Shown: positions 24,121 to 35,253, counted from the stretch's first letter. The stretch is 64,000 nucleotides of DNA from Erpobdella octoculata (GCA_963978895.1 OZ022241.1:20469073-20533072), one strand, 5' to 3'. Notes: a model not told the origin generated them from the letters alone. Made by a program: numbers and translations.

Positions 24121-25056
24121 AAAATCTAAAAACTTGTACAAGAGAAAACGTTAAAAGAAGACAAAGCATCACAAGAGAAAAAATTAGAAAAATCATTTCT
24201 TGATGTTCAAGTCTGTCCTGAAGATGGAATGGCAGCAGCCGATGCGGTGATCTTGCCAGTAAACAGCAGCGAATTAAATAGAAATGGGAGATCCTATGGT
24301 AGTGGTTTTCCTGAGTGTTGTTTGGATGGCAAAGCTGTTGAGAATCTGGTCGCAGATACGATGAGGCATTGGTGGACACGGTTTTAGACCAGCGTGTTAC
24401 TGATGAAGAAAATTTTGTGGGTTGCTGCGGCGAAACCCAGTTTGAACCGGAATTCACCAGCTGGGTCTCAGACTACTCTCAGAGCATGTGACAGATGACG
24501 GCCGGACATGCTGAACAAATCAGGTGAAGCACGAAAAAACAAAGAAAAGAGATTTGATCCAGTTTTGTGGCGGGCACGACCGAGTGGGCCCTATAGCTGA
24601 GTGTTTCTGAATTCTGACAGATTCTTAGAAAATTGTCGGATCCGTCGGGAAAACTTTGAAAGCACTTGTTGTGGCCGGCGCCTAGTTCTTGCGTGCTGAG
24701 AAAACCAGAGTTTTGCTTAGGAGCCCGCCGGGATTTTTGTGAGCAGGCCGTAGAAGAGTTGTGTACAAATAATGATAATCTAGTGATTTTAAATGGTCGT
24801 GGAAATTGCGCGAAAAAATCTCTACTGTAAACAGTGAGGCTTGCTTGGCAATGAAACGTTTTGAGAAACAGAAGGATTGCATGATGAAATGTAGTTATAA
24901 CAATCCTGTTACAGAAAAAGATTAATAAGATATCGAGTTCAGTGGTAGGGGCATGAGTGAGGTCCGTGATGGCGATGTTTTACAATATTTGCATTTGTTA
25001 AACGGTCATCAGATCCAGGACATTTCATTGCGCAGACAATGGCTGGGTTTTTAGGC

Positions 25057-25060
<4 letters not shown>
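24121..25060. other. Degenerate coding-like sequence, unassigned
   Basis: Plus-strand frames such as CPEDGMAAADAVILPVNSSE and AVENLVADTMRHWW alternate with stops and shifts through 24150-24890. It looks like a decayed retroelement or host-gene fragment. I do not recognise the family. Confidence 0.3.
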
Positions 25061-25101
<41 letters not shown>

Positions 25102-25102
25102 T
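25061..25102. repeat. (TA)n microsatellite
   Basis: TA tract directly beyond the 3' terminus of the minus-strand PLE copy. Confidence 0.85.
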
Positions 25103-25255
25103 TTTTGAATACTTCGGCGCTATATGTTCTTTTAGGCAAACTCGATTGAAAATAGTGGCGCACTTGGCTGAATCGATTTTATTTCTAATTTTTTCCAATA
25201 CTCTAAATCGGTTTAAAAATAATTTATTCTCAAACACAAACTCCATAATCTTATA

Positions 25256-25299
25256 GGCTAATAGATCTATTTCGGCAATTTTTTGCCATCATCAGAGCC
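25256..25299 (-). ncRNA. Hammerhead ribozyme-like motif (HHR-2)
   Basis: Same sequence as HHR-3 but on the minus strand: stem I GGCT/AGCC, CTGATGA, extra T, stem II GGCAA/TTGCC, GAA, stem III ATAG/CTAT around a 2-nt loop, cleavage nucleotide T. H = U is permitted but weaker than C. Confidence 0.6.
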
Positions 25300-25475
25300 G
25301 TTTAACTTTTTAAAAATAAAATGCAGTGACTAAATGGTAAAAGATACAACTAATTAAAAGGAATTAAAATACAATTTAAATAAAATTTAAATTCATTATA
25401 TACAAATGTAACAACATAAAAAATATTTAAATTAAAATAATTATAATAATAACAGTAATAACTAAATAATTAAGA

Positions 25476-26676
25476 TCAGTTAGTAAAGCCTTTAACAACA
25501 GAATTACAGTCAACTTCAAGGACGTGACTGGAAGAAGAATCACATACATTATCTATAACCTTTGAAACACAAACGTCTGGTACAAAACATTCATTCAACG
25601 AAGAAATACCTGAAGAAACATTGACACTATTAACATGCATATTTTTAACAGAAGTTGTAGATGAGTTAAAACATTTATTATTATTATTATTAGTTTTAAT
25701 ACTATTTAGAGAGCCAAAAAGTTTAAGAGTTAAATCAAAAGAATACCATTGTTTATTAATTAAAGGCTTACATTTATTAATAGCTAAAGCTTCTTTTAAT
25801 TTTAAATTAATGGGTTGATTTTCTTTCATTAGTATACTGGTGTTATCAATTAAAAATTTATGTGATGGTTTGATTGAATGTTGTGTTGACATATGTTGGT
25901 ATATGGCACCACTTTGACAATGCATAGTCAATCTACGAGACAGAGTAGTTCTAGTATGACCAATGTAATTTTCCACCTGACCATGTGGAAACGGACACGA
26001 AAATTGGTACACTAGGTTGGTTTGTGCTACAGGGCTAGAAACATTATTTACACTATTTTTAATTAAAAGATTATGAGTTTTTCCATTGTTATAATAGATG
26101 TGTAACCTGAGTGTATTATCTTTATTTACAACCTTAATATTATCATACACAATGTTTTTCAACACTTTTTCATCTATTTTATAATTATTAGACATCTGAT
26201 TAGCATAATATAATGGAATTATACAAGAATTTGATGAGTTATTGGTATTAGGTTTTGAAACATGTTTTTTATCAGTAATACGTGACATAAATTTATTTAT
26301 AGTTGAATCAACAATAGAATTAGAATAATTATTATTTATCAAAAGTTGTTTCACTTGTAGAATTTCATGGTGAAAATCAGACCATGTTTCGGAAAATTTA
26401 TAGGCCCTATTAATATAATTATTGATAACATTTAGCTTATATCTTTCAGGACAGTCGCTATTATAATTAAGACAATTGCCTGTGTTTGTGGGTTTAGTAT
26501 AGACCTGGCAAGATAGTTTTGATACATTTCGTGTAACTAAAGTATCCAAAAAAGGAATTTGATGTTTATTATTAGCAAGTTCATATGTAAATTGTAGTTT
26601 AGAATTTTTTACAAATGCATCTCTCAGTTTAAATAGTTCTTCTAAGTTATCAACTGAAACAAATATATCAAATTGG
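25476..26676 (-). CDS. PLE polyprotein C-terminus: RT thumb region and GIY-YIG endonuclease
   Basis: The open frame runs from the truncation point near 26676 to a stop at 25476, about 400 residues. The first ~45 residues (FDIFVSVDNLEEL, then NNKHQIPFLDTLV) match the end of a PLE reverse transcriptase, where a conserved PFLD-type motif follows the palm. A linker of ~200 residues is followed by the nuclease: VYQFSCPFPHGQVENYIGHTR, then TLSRRLTMHCQSG, giving the YIG, the arginine and the histidine expected of GIY-YIG enzymes. The C-terminal ~130 residues are Asn/Ser-rich. It would nick target DNA and prime reverse transcription. The 5' truncation makes this copy incapable on its own. Confidence 0.8.
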
Positions 26677-26704
26677 TCATACTAGAACTACTCTGTCTCG
26701 TAGA

Positions 26705-27160
26705 TTGACTATGCATTGTCAAAGTGGTGCCATATACCAACATATGTCAACACAACATTCAATCAAACCATCACATAAATTTTTAATTGATAACACCAGT
26801 ATACTAATGAAAGAAAATCAACCCATTAAGTTAAAATTAAAAGAAGCTTTAGCTATTAATAAATGTAAGCCTTTAATTAATAAACAATGGTATTCTTTTG
26901 ATTTAACTCTTAAACTTTTTGGCTCTCTAAATAGTATTAAAACTAATAATAATAATAATAAATGTTTTAACTCATCTACAACTTCTGTTAAAAATATGCA
27001 TGTTAATAGTGTCAATGTTTCTTCAGGTATTTCTTCGTTGAATGAATGTTTTGTACCAGACGTTTGTGTTTCAAAGGTTATAGATAATGTATGTGATTCT
27101 TCTTCCAGTCACGTCCTTGAAGTTGACTGTAATTCTGTTGTTAAAGGCTTTACTAACTGA
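26705..27160 (+). pseudogene. PLE endonuclease C-terminus (copy B)
   Basis: Encodes the stretch from TMHCQSGAIYQHM to the common C-terminus VVKGFTN. The YIG tyrosine region lies at the truncation junction, so the nuclease is incomplete. Confidence 0.7.
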
Positions 27161-27336
27161 TCTTAATTATTTAGTTATTACTGTTATTATTATAATTATT
27201 TTAATTTAAATATTTTTTATGTTGTTACATTTGTATATAATGAATTTAAATTTTATTTAAATTGTATTTTAATTCCTTTTAATTAGTTGTATCTTTTACC
27301 ATTTAGTCACTGCATTTTATTTTTAAAAAGTTAAAC

Positions 27337-27380
27337 GGCTCTGATGATGGCAAAAAATTGCCGAAATAGATCTATTAGCC
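27337..27380 (+). ncRNA. Hammerhead ribozyme-like motif (HHR-3)
   Basis: Stem I GGCT (27337-27340) with AGCC (27377-27380); CTGATGA (27341-27347); extra T; stem II GGCAA/TTGCC with AAAA loop; GAA (27363-27365); stem III ATAG/CTAT with AT loop; cleavage nucleotide T27376. Located in the PLE 3' UTR. Confidence 0.6.
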
Positions 27381-27445
27381 TATAAGATTATGGAGTTTGT
27401 GTTTGAGAATAAATTATTTTTAAACCGATTTAGAGTATTGGAAAA

Positions 27446-27640
<195 letters not shown>

Positions 27641-28109
27641 TTACATTACCGAGACGGTTTGATTTCAGTTTTACTACCTGTTAAATTTCTTATGTTGCGT
27701 AATCGTTCCGTACTGTCTGAGGTCGTTTGATTTTGATATTATTCTGTTTGATTTCTGTCTACTATTTACCTGTCCTCTTTTCTACTGTTCACCTGGGGCT
27801 CTGAAGATGAAAAGTCATCTCTGGACGGGTGCGAAAGTGTGGAGGATTGGTGTGACTGCCCGGTTTGTGTTGATATGACTGCCCGGTTTCTGTTGATATG
27901 ACAACCTTTTCCCACCTCACTCACAATGTAACCGTTTGTCGTAAGTAATTGTGCGGAAGTGACAGTACTTATGTTAAATTATACATACCTTTTGTATAAA
28001 TCTTGTAGATTTATCTTATATGTTATCATAACTAAGTTACATATGCTGTTTGTAGTTATCCTTGCTGAGTCATGCAATTTACAATTCCATAATGCTTTTA
28101 TTCTTAGGC

Positions 28110-28560
28110 ATTATTAATTTACTTAATTGATTGTATATGATGTAATCCCTGTCTTAAAACTTCATGTAATCTCATTTGACTTTTAAACGTTTATTTACCT
28201 TACTATAGCATGATTGCAATTGAAATTAATTTTGTGTAACTTTTATATTTGATGTAATGCCTGTGAAATCATGAGAAGTTAATTTTAGTTATAATAGTTT
28301 AGTTTAAGTTGTCTTGTAATTCACGATATATTCCACAATATCTGTATAATTTTATGTCTGTTTAATTTTACTTTCAAACGTCTGTTTATGTATAAAACGT
28401 AATAATAAGAATAATATTATTCATTAAATTTGAAGACAGTTAATTTTAGTTATAATAGTTTATTTTAATTGTTCCGTAATTCATAGTACATTCCATAATA
28501 TCTGTATAATTTTATGTCTCTCTAAGTTTACTTTTAAACGTCCATTTACTTTTCTATATC
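28110..28560 (+). repeat. ~165-bp tandem repeat upstream of HHR-4
   Basis: 28271-28400 and 28434-28550 share AGTTAATTTTAGTTATAATA, then ATATCTGTATAATTTTATGT and TTTACTTTYAAACGTC. A third, shorter piece lies at 28165-28210. A fragment (TTGTTCCGTAATTCATAGTA) recurs at 29020. It is probably the internal/5' part of a hammerhead-bearing PLE or a derived short element. Confidence 0.6.
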
Positions 28561-28584
28561 ATGTTTACATTTTACATTTTAAAA

Positions 28585-28633
28585 TTAAGCCCTGATGGTG
28601 ACAAGTTAATGTCGAAACTGATCAGTTGGCTAA
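28585..28633 (+). ncRNA. Hammerhead ribozyme-like motif (HHR-4), core changed
   Basis: Stem I AGCC/GGCT, box CTGATGG (A9 of the core is G), extra T, stem II GACA/TGTC, GAA, stem III ACTG/CAGT with AT loop, cleavage nucleotide T28627. The fold is complete, but loss of A9 is expected to cripple cleavage. Confidence 0.5.
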
Positions 28634-28645
28634 TAAATATTTAAC

Positions 28646-28840
28646 GGTGCTAGGTTAGCTGAGTTGGTAGAGCGTTAGCCTTGAATGTGAGAGCTTCACG
28701 GTTCGACTCCCACTCACTGCCTAGTAGCCCATGTCAACGGAAAACTTAGCGGGTAAAATCGTTCTCTCCGTGGGGCATGTAAAAGAACAGCGCCTTTGAA
28801 CAAAGCGGAAAAGGCGCTCAATAAATGATCAAACATTTTT
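28646..28840 (+). repeat. tRNA-derived SINE, family A
   Basis: A-box-like TTAGCTGAGTTGGTAGAGCG and B-box-like ACGGTTCGACTCCC in tRNA spacing, then a unique body containing GTGGGGCATGTAAAAGAACA and a tail CTCAATAAATGATC. The acceptor arm does not pair, so it is not a tRNA gene. A second, diverged copy is at 61397-61590 on the minus strand. Confidence 0.75.
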
Positions 28841-28964
28841 TACATTTTTTACATAACAATGAACAAGGATATTATTCTTTATTTGCGTAAAAAACGAAAG
28901 CTGGAAAGTCTTTGTAAAAAAGTGTTAAACGGCGAATACAAATGTATTTTTAACAGAGCGTGTA

Positions 28965-29037
28965 TTATATATATATATATATATTATATATAATATATAT
29001 ATATATATATATAATTGTAATTGTTCCGTAATTCATA

Positions 29038-29118
<81 letters not shown>
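28965..29118. repeat. (TA)n microsatellite, interrupted
   Basis: TA tracts at 28965-29012 and 29039-29118, separated by a 25-bp fragment of the 28.4 kb repeat. Confidence 0.9.
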
Positions 29119-29123
<5 letters not shown>

Positions 29124-30409
29124 ATGTCACGGGTACCCGAACCCGAACCCGAGTTCGGTACTACCCGGTCTTTTTCTGATACCCGAACCCGAACTCGATC
29201 CCGAAAGTGTGAAAATTTGGTACCCGAACCCGAACCCGAAAATGTGAAAACTTGATACCCGAACCCGAAAATGAGAAAACTTGATACCCGAACCCGAACT
29301 CGAACCCGAAAATGTGAAAACTTGATTCCCGAACCCGAACTCGAACCCGAAAATTTATAAGCCTAATACCCGAACTCGGAGTTGTTAAATCTTTATAAAA
29401 GCTGTGTCTTAGAGATTAATAAATTACAAGTTTTGTTTATGTAACATATTATACTAATCGCGAGCGTAGAAGTTTTGTATTATCACCTATTATAACACAA
29501 ATACGTCATTTTATTAGCGATTGTGTAAACTAAACCACTAATCCGTTTGATTATAATCAGGCCGGACCGAGCCGCGAACGAACTAAAATAATTAAGCCTC
29601 CTTCGGTCGAAGAAATCGCGGATAGCCATGACTCTAAACTTTTTACTTCAGTTATATAACCTTATATTTATTCATTCATATACTCAAAGTTTTTCTGATA
29701 TAACAAAGACCCTTTGTTATAAAGATAATCTTGCATAATCCTAAACTTTAACTGGCAAAGTCTATAAATGATCTATGCGCCACAGTTATTTTATTGGCAA
29801 ATGTGTAAGCTAGGACACTAATCCGCCTGATTACCCGACCGGACCGAGCCGCGAAAAAATTAATAAATGACAATAATTTAAGAGGTAACGTATTATGCTA
29901 ATCGCAAGCCCTGCAAGTTTTGTATTATCACCTTTGCGTAACAAATAACACAAATAGGTCATTTTATTGGTGAGTGTGTAAGCTAGACCACTAATCCGCC
30001 TGATTATCTAGCCGGACCGAGCCACGAACGAACTAAAATAATTAAGCCTCCTTCGGCCAAAAAAATCACATAATTTGGAAAGCTAAAAAAATAACTTGTT
30101 AGAGTTTATTCAATACGTGTAATGTCCAATGGATGAATTGATCGCTCTCGTTTGTATATGTATATACACTAGGTAAATTTAAAATCAATCCAGGAATTTG
30201 AAATCATAAGCCAGTACCCAAACCCGAACCCGAACCCGGTTTTTGGAAGACTACAAACCCGAACCCGAACCCGAAAACCTGAGTTTCACAAACCCGAACC
30301 CGAAAACTCGAGTTTTACAAACCTGAACCCAAACCCGAACCCGAAAACTCTAGTTTCACAAACCCGAACCCGAACCCGAAAACTCAAAAAAGTACTACCC
30401 GTGACATCC

Positions 30410-30412
<3 letters not shown>
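29119..30412. mobile_element. Non-autonomous hAT-like element with ACCCGA arrays
   Basis: Perfect 17-bp terminal inverted repeats TAGGGATGTCACGGGTA, inserted in (TA)n with ATATATAT on both sides. Subterminal arrays of CCCGAA/ACCCGA run 29135-29375 and 30208-30385, in the same orientation at both ends. The interior holds three copies of a segment including CCGGACCGAGCCGCGAA (about 29563, 29840, 30013). No transposase frame. hAT is inferred from TAGGG ends and 8-bp flanks. Confidence 0.75.

Positions 30413-30484
<72 letters not shown>
30413..30484. repeat. (TA)n microsatellite
   Basis: Continuation of the tract into which the hAT-like element inserted. Confidence 0.9.
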
Positions 30485-30487
<3 letters not shown>

Positions 30488-31840
30488 TTCGAAACCCAAG
30501 TGACATGGTCTCTATCTCTCTTACCTTAGACAAAGTCCTTCCCCTTTTATAATCGATTTCTGGCTTTTAACTGCGGATTTAATAAATTTTTTGTTACTGT
30601 TCCAAGTTGGCTTTTTCTTTCTTGCGTTCAAGTCAGCGGGGAAGACGGTGGCATTAGTTTTATTTTATTGGATTAAGATGGGTTGGAAATTTCCACCTTG
30701 CGGTGGGTTGAACCTTGAATATTTCTGTTTCTGAATTCGGTTAGTTCTGGTTAAAAATTTAATTTTTGCAATGCAAAAAACTTTTTTAATTAAAAATTAT
30801 TGAAATAATTTTATTTAAACTTAGTCTTTAACTTTCAATCTTTATTTATAACAGTAGGTATATGTAAAGTTTATTGCCCAAACGTCGATAAAAACTTTAC
30901 TAAGACTTAAAAGAAGAATTAGGGACCGCTGTTTTGATAAATTTAATTAACTAAAACAGCACCAACTAAATTTCAACGTAATTCAGACACGCGACAATTT
31001 AGTAGATTCAAACTCGGTACGCTTAACAACCGCTACAGCTTCCTTTTGTACTAAGCAGGCGATTGCTCGCTTGGCAAACGCGGCCCGAAAAAAATTCAAC
31101 CAATCATATTCATACACAAAACAATCATTTGTTCAAAACCACGCATACCTCATCATCACCATCACCGGAGTACAACTCTTACATACCTCCCACCACAAAA
31201 GACGATAACCAGTATCTGGTTATTGGCTCAACCTTTTAGATGAACAAGTTATCCGTCCCTAAAAGATACACGAATAACAAGTCCCTATAAATTAAATGCT
31301 AAAAAACAACAGAAATCGATTAAAGTTGCCCAGTCACACAAAATCCATTAAACTTAATCAGTCCACCAAAAAAAAAACAAACAAATAAACTCAACCCAAA
31401 GTTGACAAACGCACCAAAAGAAAAATGTCTACTGCAATATAAGCTAAGACTATCGAATTGCCTAAATGATTATTCGTAACTGGCTGAAGCATAGGATAAA
31501 ACAGCAGACAAGACAGCTAATCCATTACAGAAATTCTAAAAGGATACATATTCATATTCATAAAACAAAAATATTTCATTTAGTTCCTGAACTCATGAAT
31601 GAAAGAAACAATGGATCTTGGGAGCTGTGTTTTTTATAAACGGATGGGAGCCCTTGGATGGTGGATCTGTATATCATACTTAACAAAAATTTAAAATAAT
31701 TTATTTATACAGGAGCATAGATGATAGATGGCGTGACCTAACAACCTCGCGACTTCGCGACCCCTCTCATCCCAGCATTTGCCACATACTAATATAATGA
31801 ATAGTAGTCGCCAAAGGAAAAGACACTAATTGATCTGAGG
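30485..31840. other. No gene seen
   Basis: Moderately AT-rich unique-looking sequence. Text such as GGTAGGTATGTAAGAGTTGT on the minus strand near 31190 could belong to an LTR, but I found no matching partner. Left unassigned. Confidence 0.35.
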
Positions 31841-31848
31841 CGCTGGTG

Positions 31849-33457
31849 TAGACCTCCTAGCCGCCGCCGCCGAACTTTTTACAGCCGCCGTAAATCCGCC
31901 GAAAAAAAATTACGGCTAGCCGGCGGCCAGCCGAAAACGGTACGCCGAAAATCCGCCATAAAATTTCCGAACGCCGGCTTAACCTATATATATGTTTGTA
32001 TAAATATATATATATGTAAACGTATATATATATATATATACGAAATGATTGAGCTTTTGCAGAAGTGTAAGAATATTGTGTCAGTTCTCCACTTTAAGTC
32101 ATTAACAATGGAGGATGAAATTGCAGCATCTGAAGACAAAGCTATTATCACATCAATGCAACGAAAATTGGCAAGTCTGAATGGACTTCTTGAACAAGAT
32201 GAACAGTTCACAACATCTTTAGCAAATGAAGATGACAACAAACCATACCAGCCAGATCAAGCTCATCATTCATCGCTTAAATCTGCAACTCCAACTCGCT
32301 GGAATTCTACACTTGAAATGATTGAATCCCTCATTTCTCTTCGACATGAAGTTAGTAATGCCTTGAAGCGATCTGGTAGGGTCGACCTCTGTTTACACGA
32401 AGATGAATCGGAAAGTGTAAGAGAGCTGGCATGTTTTTTACGACCTTTTAAAGATTTAACGGAGTTGTTCAGTAGTGCTATTCCAAATGCATCCTCCATT
32501 CCATTAGCCAAAGCAAAAATAAGAAAGCTATGTACTTGCAAACCTGATGAGGATCCAAAAATACGAGCAATCAAACAAGATGTTCTATCCAAACTTGATT
32601 CACGTTTGCCAGATTCAAACATTATCAAATTACAACAAGTGCTGGACCCAGAAACCAAAACACTAATTTGACGTAACACTGCAACTGAACTTTTAGAACA
32701 GGCAATAAAAAGGTGCATCGACAAACAACTAATAACTCATACAACCTGAGATGGAAAGTTATGAAGATGAGCCAGCAACAAAGCGTATGAAACTGCGTCA
32801 GGAAATGCTGAATGAATTGAAAGCAAGGAGCTCTACGAGTGATATGGATAATGCTACTAATGATTATCTGTTGAAATTGCTAGGTATTTGTCATTTGTTG
32901 ATAGCAGACATACAGACTGTCTTACATTTTGGAGAAACCATGCAGATGATTTTCCTGTATTATCTCAAGTTGCAGAAGTATATTTGACAACATCTGCTAG
33001 CTCAGTACCAGTCGAAAGTATGTTTTCAACATGTGGATTAGTTATGAACAGCCGCAGCTCAGCCTTAAGTGCTGATAAATTAAATCAGATTGTTTTTATA
33101 CATGACAATTTTAAATTTGCAATGTAAAATTTTTTTTTCATATTATTTTTTATGATGTACTTTTGTTTATCATATGACATTTTTGATGATTTAATTAACT
33201 TTTATGACAATTGCTATTAATTTGATAATTTATATAATGGTAATACATTTTGAACTTTATTAACTTTAGTAAATAATTTTATATTAAATTTTAGCCTAAT
33301 TTAAAATAATTATCAGCCACAAATTTGAATCATGAGCCGGATAATTTAAAATTCAAGCCGAATAATAATTTTACGCGTAAATTCGGCTAATCCGGATATC
33401 AGCCGAAATATTTTTTCAGCCAGCCACAAACATAAAAAAATTCGGCTAGGAGGTCTA
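31849..33457 (+). mobile_element. hAT element with intact ends, defective transposase
   Basis: Perfect 15-bp inverted termini TAGACCTCCTAGCCG and a perfect 8-bp target duplication CGCTGGTG (31841-31848, 33458-33465). Subterminal AGCCG/CGGCT motifs are dense at both ends (31856-31980, 33340-33450). It is 1,609 bp, short for a hAT because the N-terminal BED region and part of the catalytic domain are gone. It landed in the 5' end of a tRNA-derived SINE. Confidence 0.9.
32045..33127 (+). pseudogene. hAT transposase fragment
   Basis: Frame 1 (32045-32671) carries ATPTRWNSTLEMIESLISLR, a conserved hAT segment with the RWNST motif, and ELACFLRPFKDLTELFSS. A TGA at 32669 interrupts it. Another frame (32751-32987) begins MESYEDEPATKRMKLRQEML. 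The C-terminal dimerisation domain lies in a third frame (32888-33127): YLTTSASSVPVESMFSTCGL, then SALSADKLNQIVFIHDN. At least one stop and one shift kill it. An internal deletion between frames is likely, because only ~360 residues of the usual ~600 are represented. Confidence 0.8.
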
Positions 33458-33672
33458 CGCTGGTGGCAGAGCGGTAGAGCGTTCGCCTGTCGATCATTAG
33501 GTCGGCAGTTCGAACCTCGCCGGCGTCACCAGCGTAACTCCCTTAAGCAAGGAGTTCACTCGCATTGCTAAAAGGGTAGGCGCCTATAAATGGCTGCCTC
33601 TACAAGTACCCTTTTTCGCCTTCGAGCAAGACTTGTCTTGGGAAAGGCGTGTGAAAGAGAAATAAATAAAAA
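33458..33672 (+). repeat. tRNA-derived SINE, family B (5' end hit by the hAT)
   Basis: Head GCTGGTGGCAGAGCGGTAGA with B-box GCAGTTCGAACCTCG and GGCGTCACC acceptor-like end, then body and tail GAAAGAGAAATAAATAAAAA. Close to a tRNA over ~75 bp but with a long non-tRNA body. Confidence 0.75.
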
Positions 33673-33853
33673 TTAAAAAAATCGAAAAACCTTATTATAT
33701 TTAAAGACTCAACCAACACATCGGGTTCTTCAAAACTCTAACCAGGAATCCATTCCACAACATTAGAGAAAACCCAAAATTAAAAGTTATGATTGACCTA
33801 TGTTGCATTATCAACTCTCTAATAATAGTAATTAATTTCTCTCTAAACAGTGA

Positions 33854-34186
33854 TCAGTATTTATTGTATTCGGGAGATGAAATCAGCGACAATGTTATCA
33901 CGCCTTTCGCAAAATCGATAGGTTTTCTTGACCACTCTCGTCCCATTGAAAAAAAGCAACACCCCAACGCAACGCCGCTTGCGTAGGTTGACAAACCGAA
34001 TGCCTGGGAGTAATCAATAGTACATAACGATGTAGCATTTAGTAAAGTGTTTTTCATTTTATCGAGTGCAAGTTGATGTTTTTCCTTCCACGAAACTTTT
34101 ATAGGAGAACCCTTTTTAATTAACTCGAGTAGGAACCTCGCCGGCGTCACCAGCGTAACTCCCTTAAGCAAGGAGTTCACTCGCAT
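33854..34186 (-). pseudogene. RNase H region of the Gypsy-type relic
   Basis: Contains ARFLLELIKKGSPIKVSWKE, then SQAFGLSTYASGVALGCCFF and PIDFAKG, the connection/RNase H start seen after Gypsy RT. The usual D of the STDAS motif is missing (STYAS). The RT-thumb part that should precede it is replaced by the SINE duplicate. Confidence 0.65.
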
Positions 34187-34342
34187 TGCTAAAAGGGTAG
34201 GCGCCTATAAATGACTGCCTCTACAAGTACCCTTTTTCGCCTTCGAGCAAGACTTGTCTTGGGAAAGGCGTGTGAAAGAGAAATAAATAAAAATTAAAAA
34301 AATCGAAAAACCTTATTATATTTAAAGACTCAACCAACACAC
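34136..34342 (+). repeat. Duplicate of SINE-B 3' half plus flank
   Basis: Nearly identical (one visible change) to 33522-33722, including 39 bp of non-SINE flank (CCTTATTATATTTAAAGACT). The shared flank shows segmental duplication, not a second retroposition. Confidence 0.85.
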
Positions 34343-34755
34343 CTACATTTGTCTAAATTAAATGTAAGACCTGAAGATTGAATGATTCCAAAGAATTTAT
34401 AGAGATGTGTTACATGTTCTTCCCAGCTGGACGAAAAAACTGCAACATAATCTACAAATGGTTCCAAAAAACTTCTAGTGGGTTGGAGGATTTGGGAAAT
34501 AGCTCTCATAAAGGTATTTCGGGCTGACTTCAACCTGAATGGCATTCTAGTAAATTCAAATATCCCTTCCTTACATGAAAACGATGTGAGCCACTGTGAT
34601 TTTACCTCCATGGAAATTTGCCAATACCCACTCTTGGCGTCAAAGCAGCTGATATAAGTAGCTCTTCCAAAGTTTTGAAAAACATTAGGAATGTTTGGTA
34701 CCGGGAAACAATCATCCTTAGTATTTTTATTTATATGTCGATAATCTATCGCCAA
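34330..34755 (-). pseudogene. Reverse transcriptase fragment (Gypsy type)
   Basis: IDYRHINKNTKDDCFPVPNI, DAKSGYWQISM and FEFTRMPFRLKSARNTFMRA correspond to RT blocks. In the active site FVDYVAVFS replaces the expected YxDD with V-D-Y, so a catalytic Asp is lost. The frame ends at the duplication border. Confidence 0.75.
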
Positions 34756-34867
34756 CCTTACCAGCCTTTACCTTGCGGTCCCTTCAAGACACATACCATG
34801 GGACTAGACATTGGGTTTTTAGAGGGTCGGATTATGCCTTGAGACAACATGTCTTGAATCTGCTCGG

Positions 34868-35062
34868 CTACCTTCGTAACAACTCGAGGGTCTTGTAAGG
34901 TCTTAAACGCTTAGGGGAAAAGTTTCCGTCAACCTTGATTTCGTGAAACAGTATAGAACACCTGCATAAACGATTGGAAAAAACCTGGAGAAAAGTATTG
35001 ATAAGATTGGTTATCTCAAATCGTTTTTCTACCATTAAATGAGATAATATTCTCTCCTTCAA
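34868..35062 (-). pseudogene. Pre-RT segment of the Gypsy-type relic
   Basis: RCSILFHEIKVDGNFSPKRL-RPY corresponds to the conserved stretch just before RT (His followed by Pro/Arg-rich strand). Confidence 0.6.
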
Positions 35063-35253
35063 CCTATGACTCGGGAGCTTGTCATCTGTTGAGGTTTCAT
35101 TCTAGATTACATCTATATTTCCAAACTCCTTATATTAGATCGATCATTAGATCGTATACTATTGATCAATTACCAGCACGGGCCTCCTCTATACGTTCAT
35201 TATAGGTACCTTTTAATTTTATTAGTTTCGAGGTGATGTCTGCAGCCATCTAC

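Larger units (their letters stand above)
25192..26676 (-). mobile_element. Penelope-like element, copy A (5'-truncated)
   Basis: Contains the C-terminal part of a PLE reverse transcriptase, a GIY-YIG endonuclease, a 3' UTR and a hammerhead-like motif (25256-25299), and ends towards (TA)n at 25102. Its last 773 bp recur inverted at 26673-27445. Confidence 0.8.
26673..27445 (+). mobile_element. Penelope-like element, copy B (inverted, 5'-truncated)
   Basis: Near-perfect reverse complement of 25192-25964. It begins inside the GIY-YIG domain (TTGGTCATACTAGAACTACT) and retains the C-terminal frame (to 27160), 3' UTR, HHR-3 and terminus beside (TA)n. One residue differs between copies within LKLKEA context (N versus K). 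Confidence 0.8.

Noticed and set aside
27785..27835. Hammerhead-like GGGGCTCTGAAGATGAAAAG segment
   Set aside because: Related to HHR-5 but stem II no longer pairs and stem I has no 3' partner; treated as a decayed copy.
28646..28720. Possible tRNA genes (also 33458-33530, 61520-61590)
   Set aside because: A/B boxes are present, but acceptor arms do not pair properly and a shared non-tRNA body follows, so these are SINEs.
29135..29375. Telomeric repeat (CCCGAA)n
   Set aside because: Units are irregular, interior, and bounded by a transposon terminus; no chromosome-end context.
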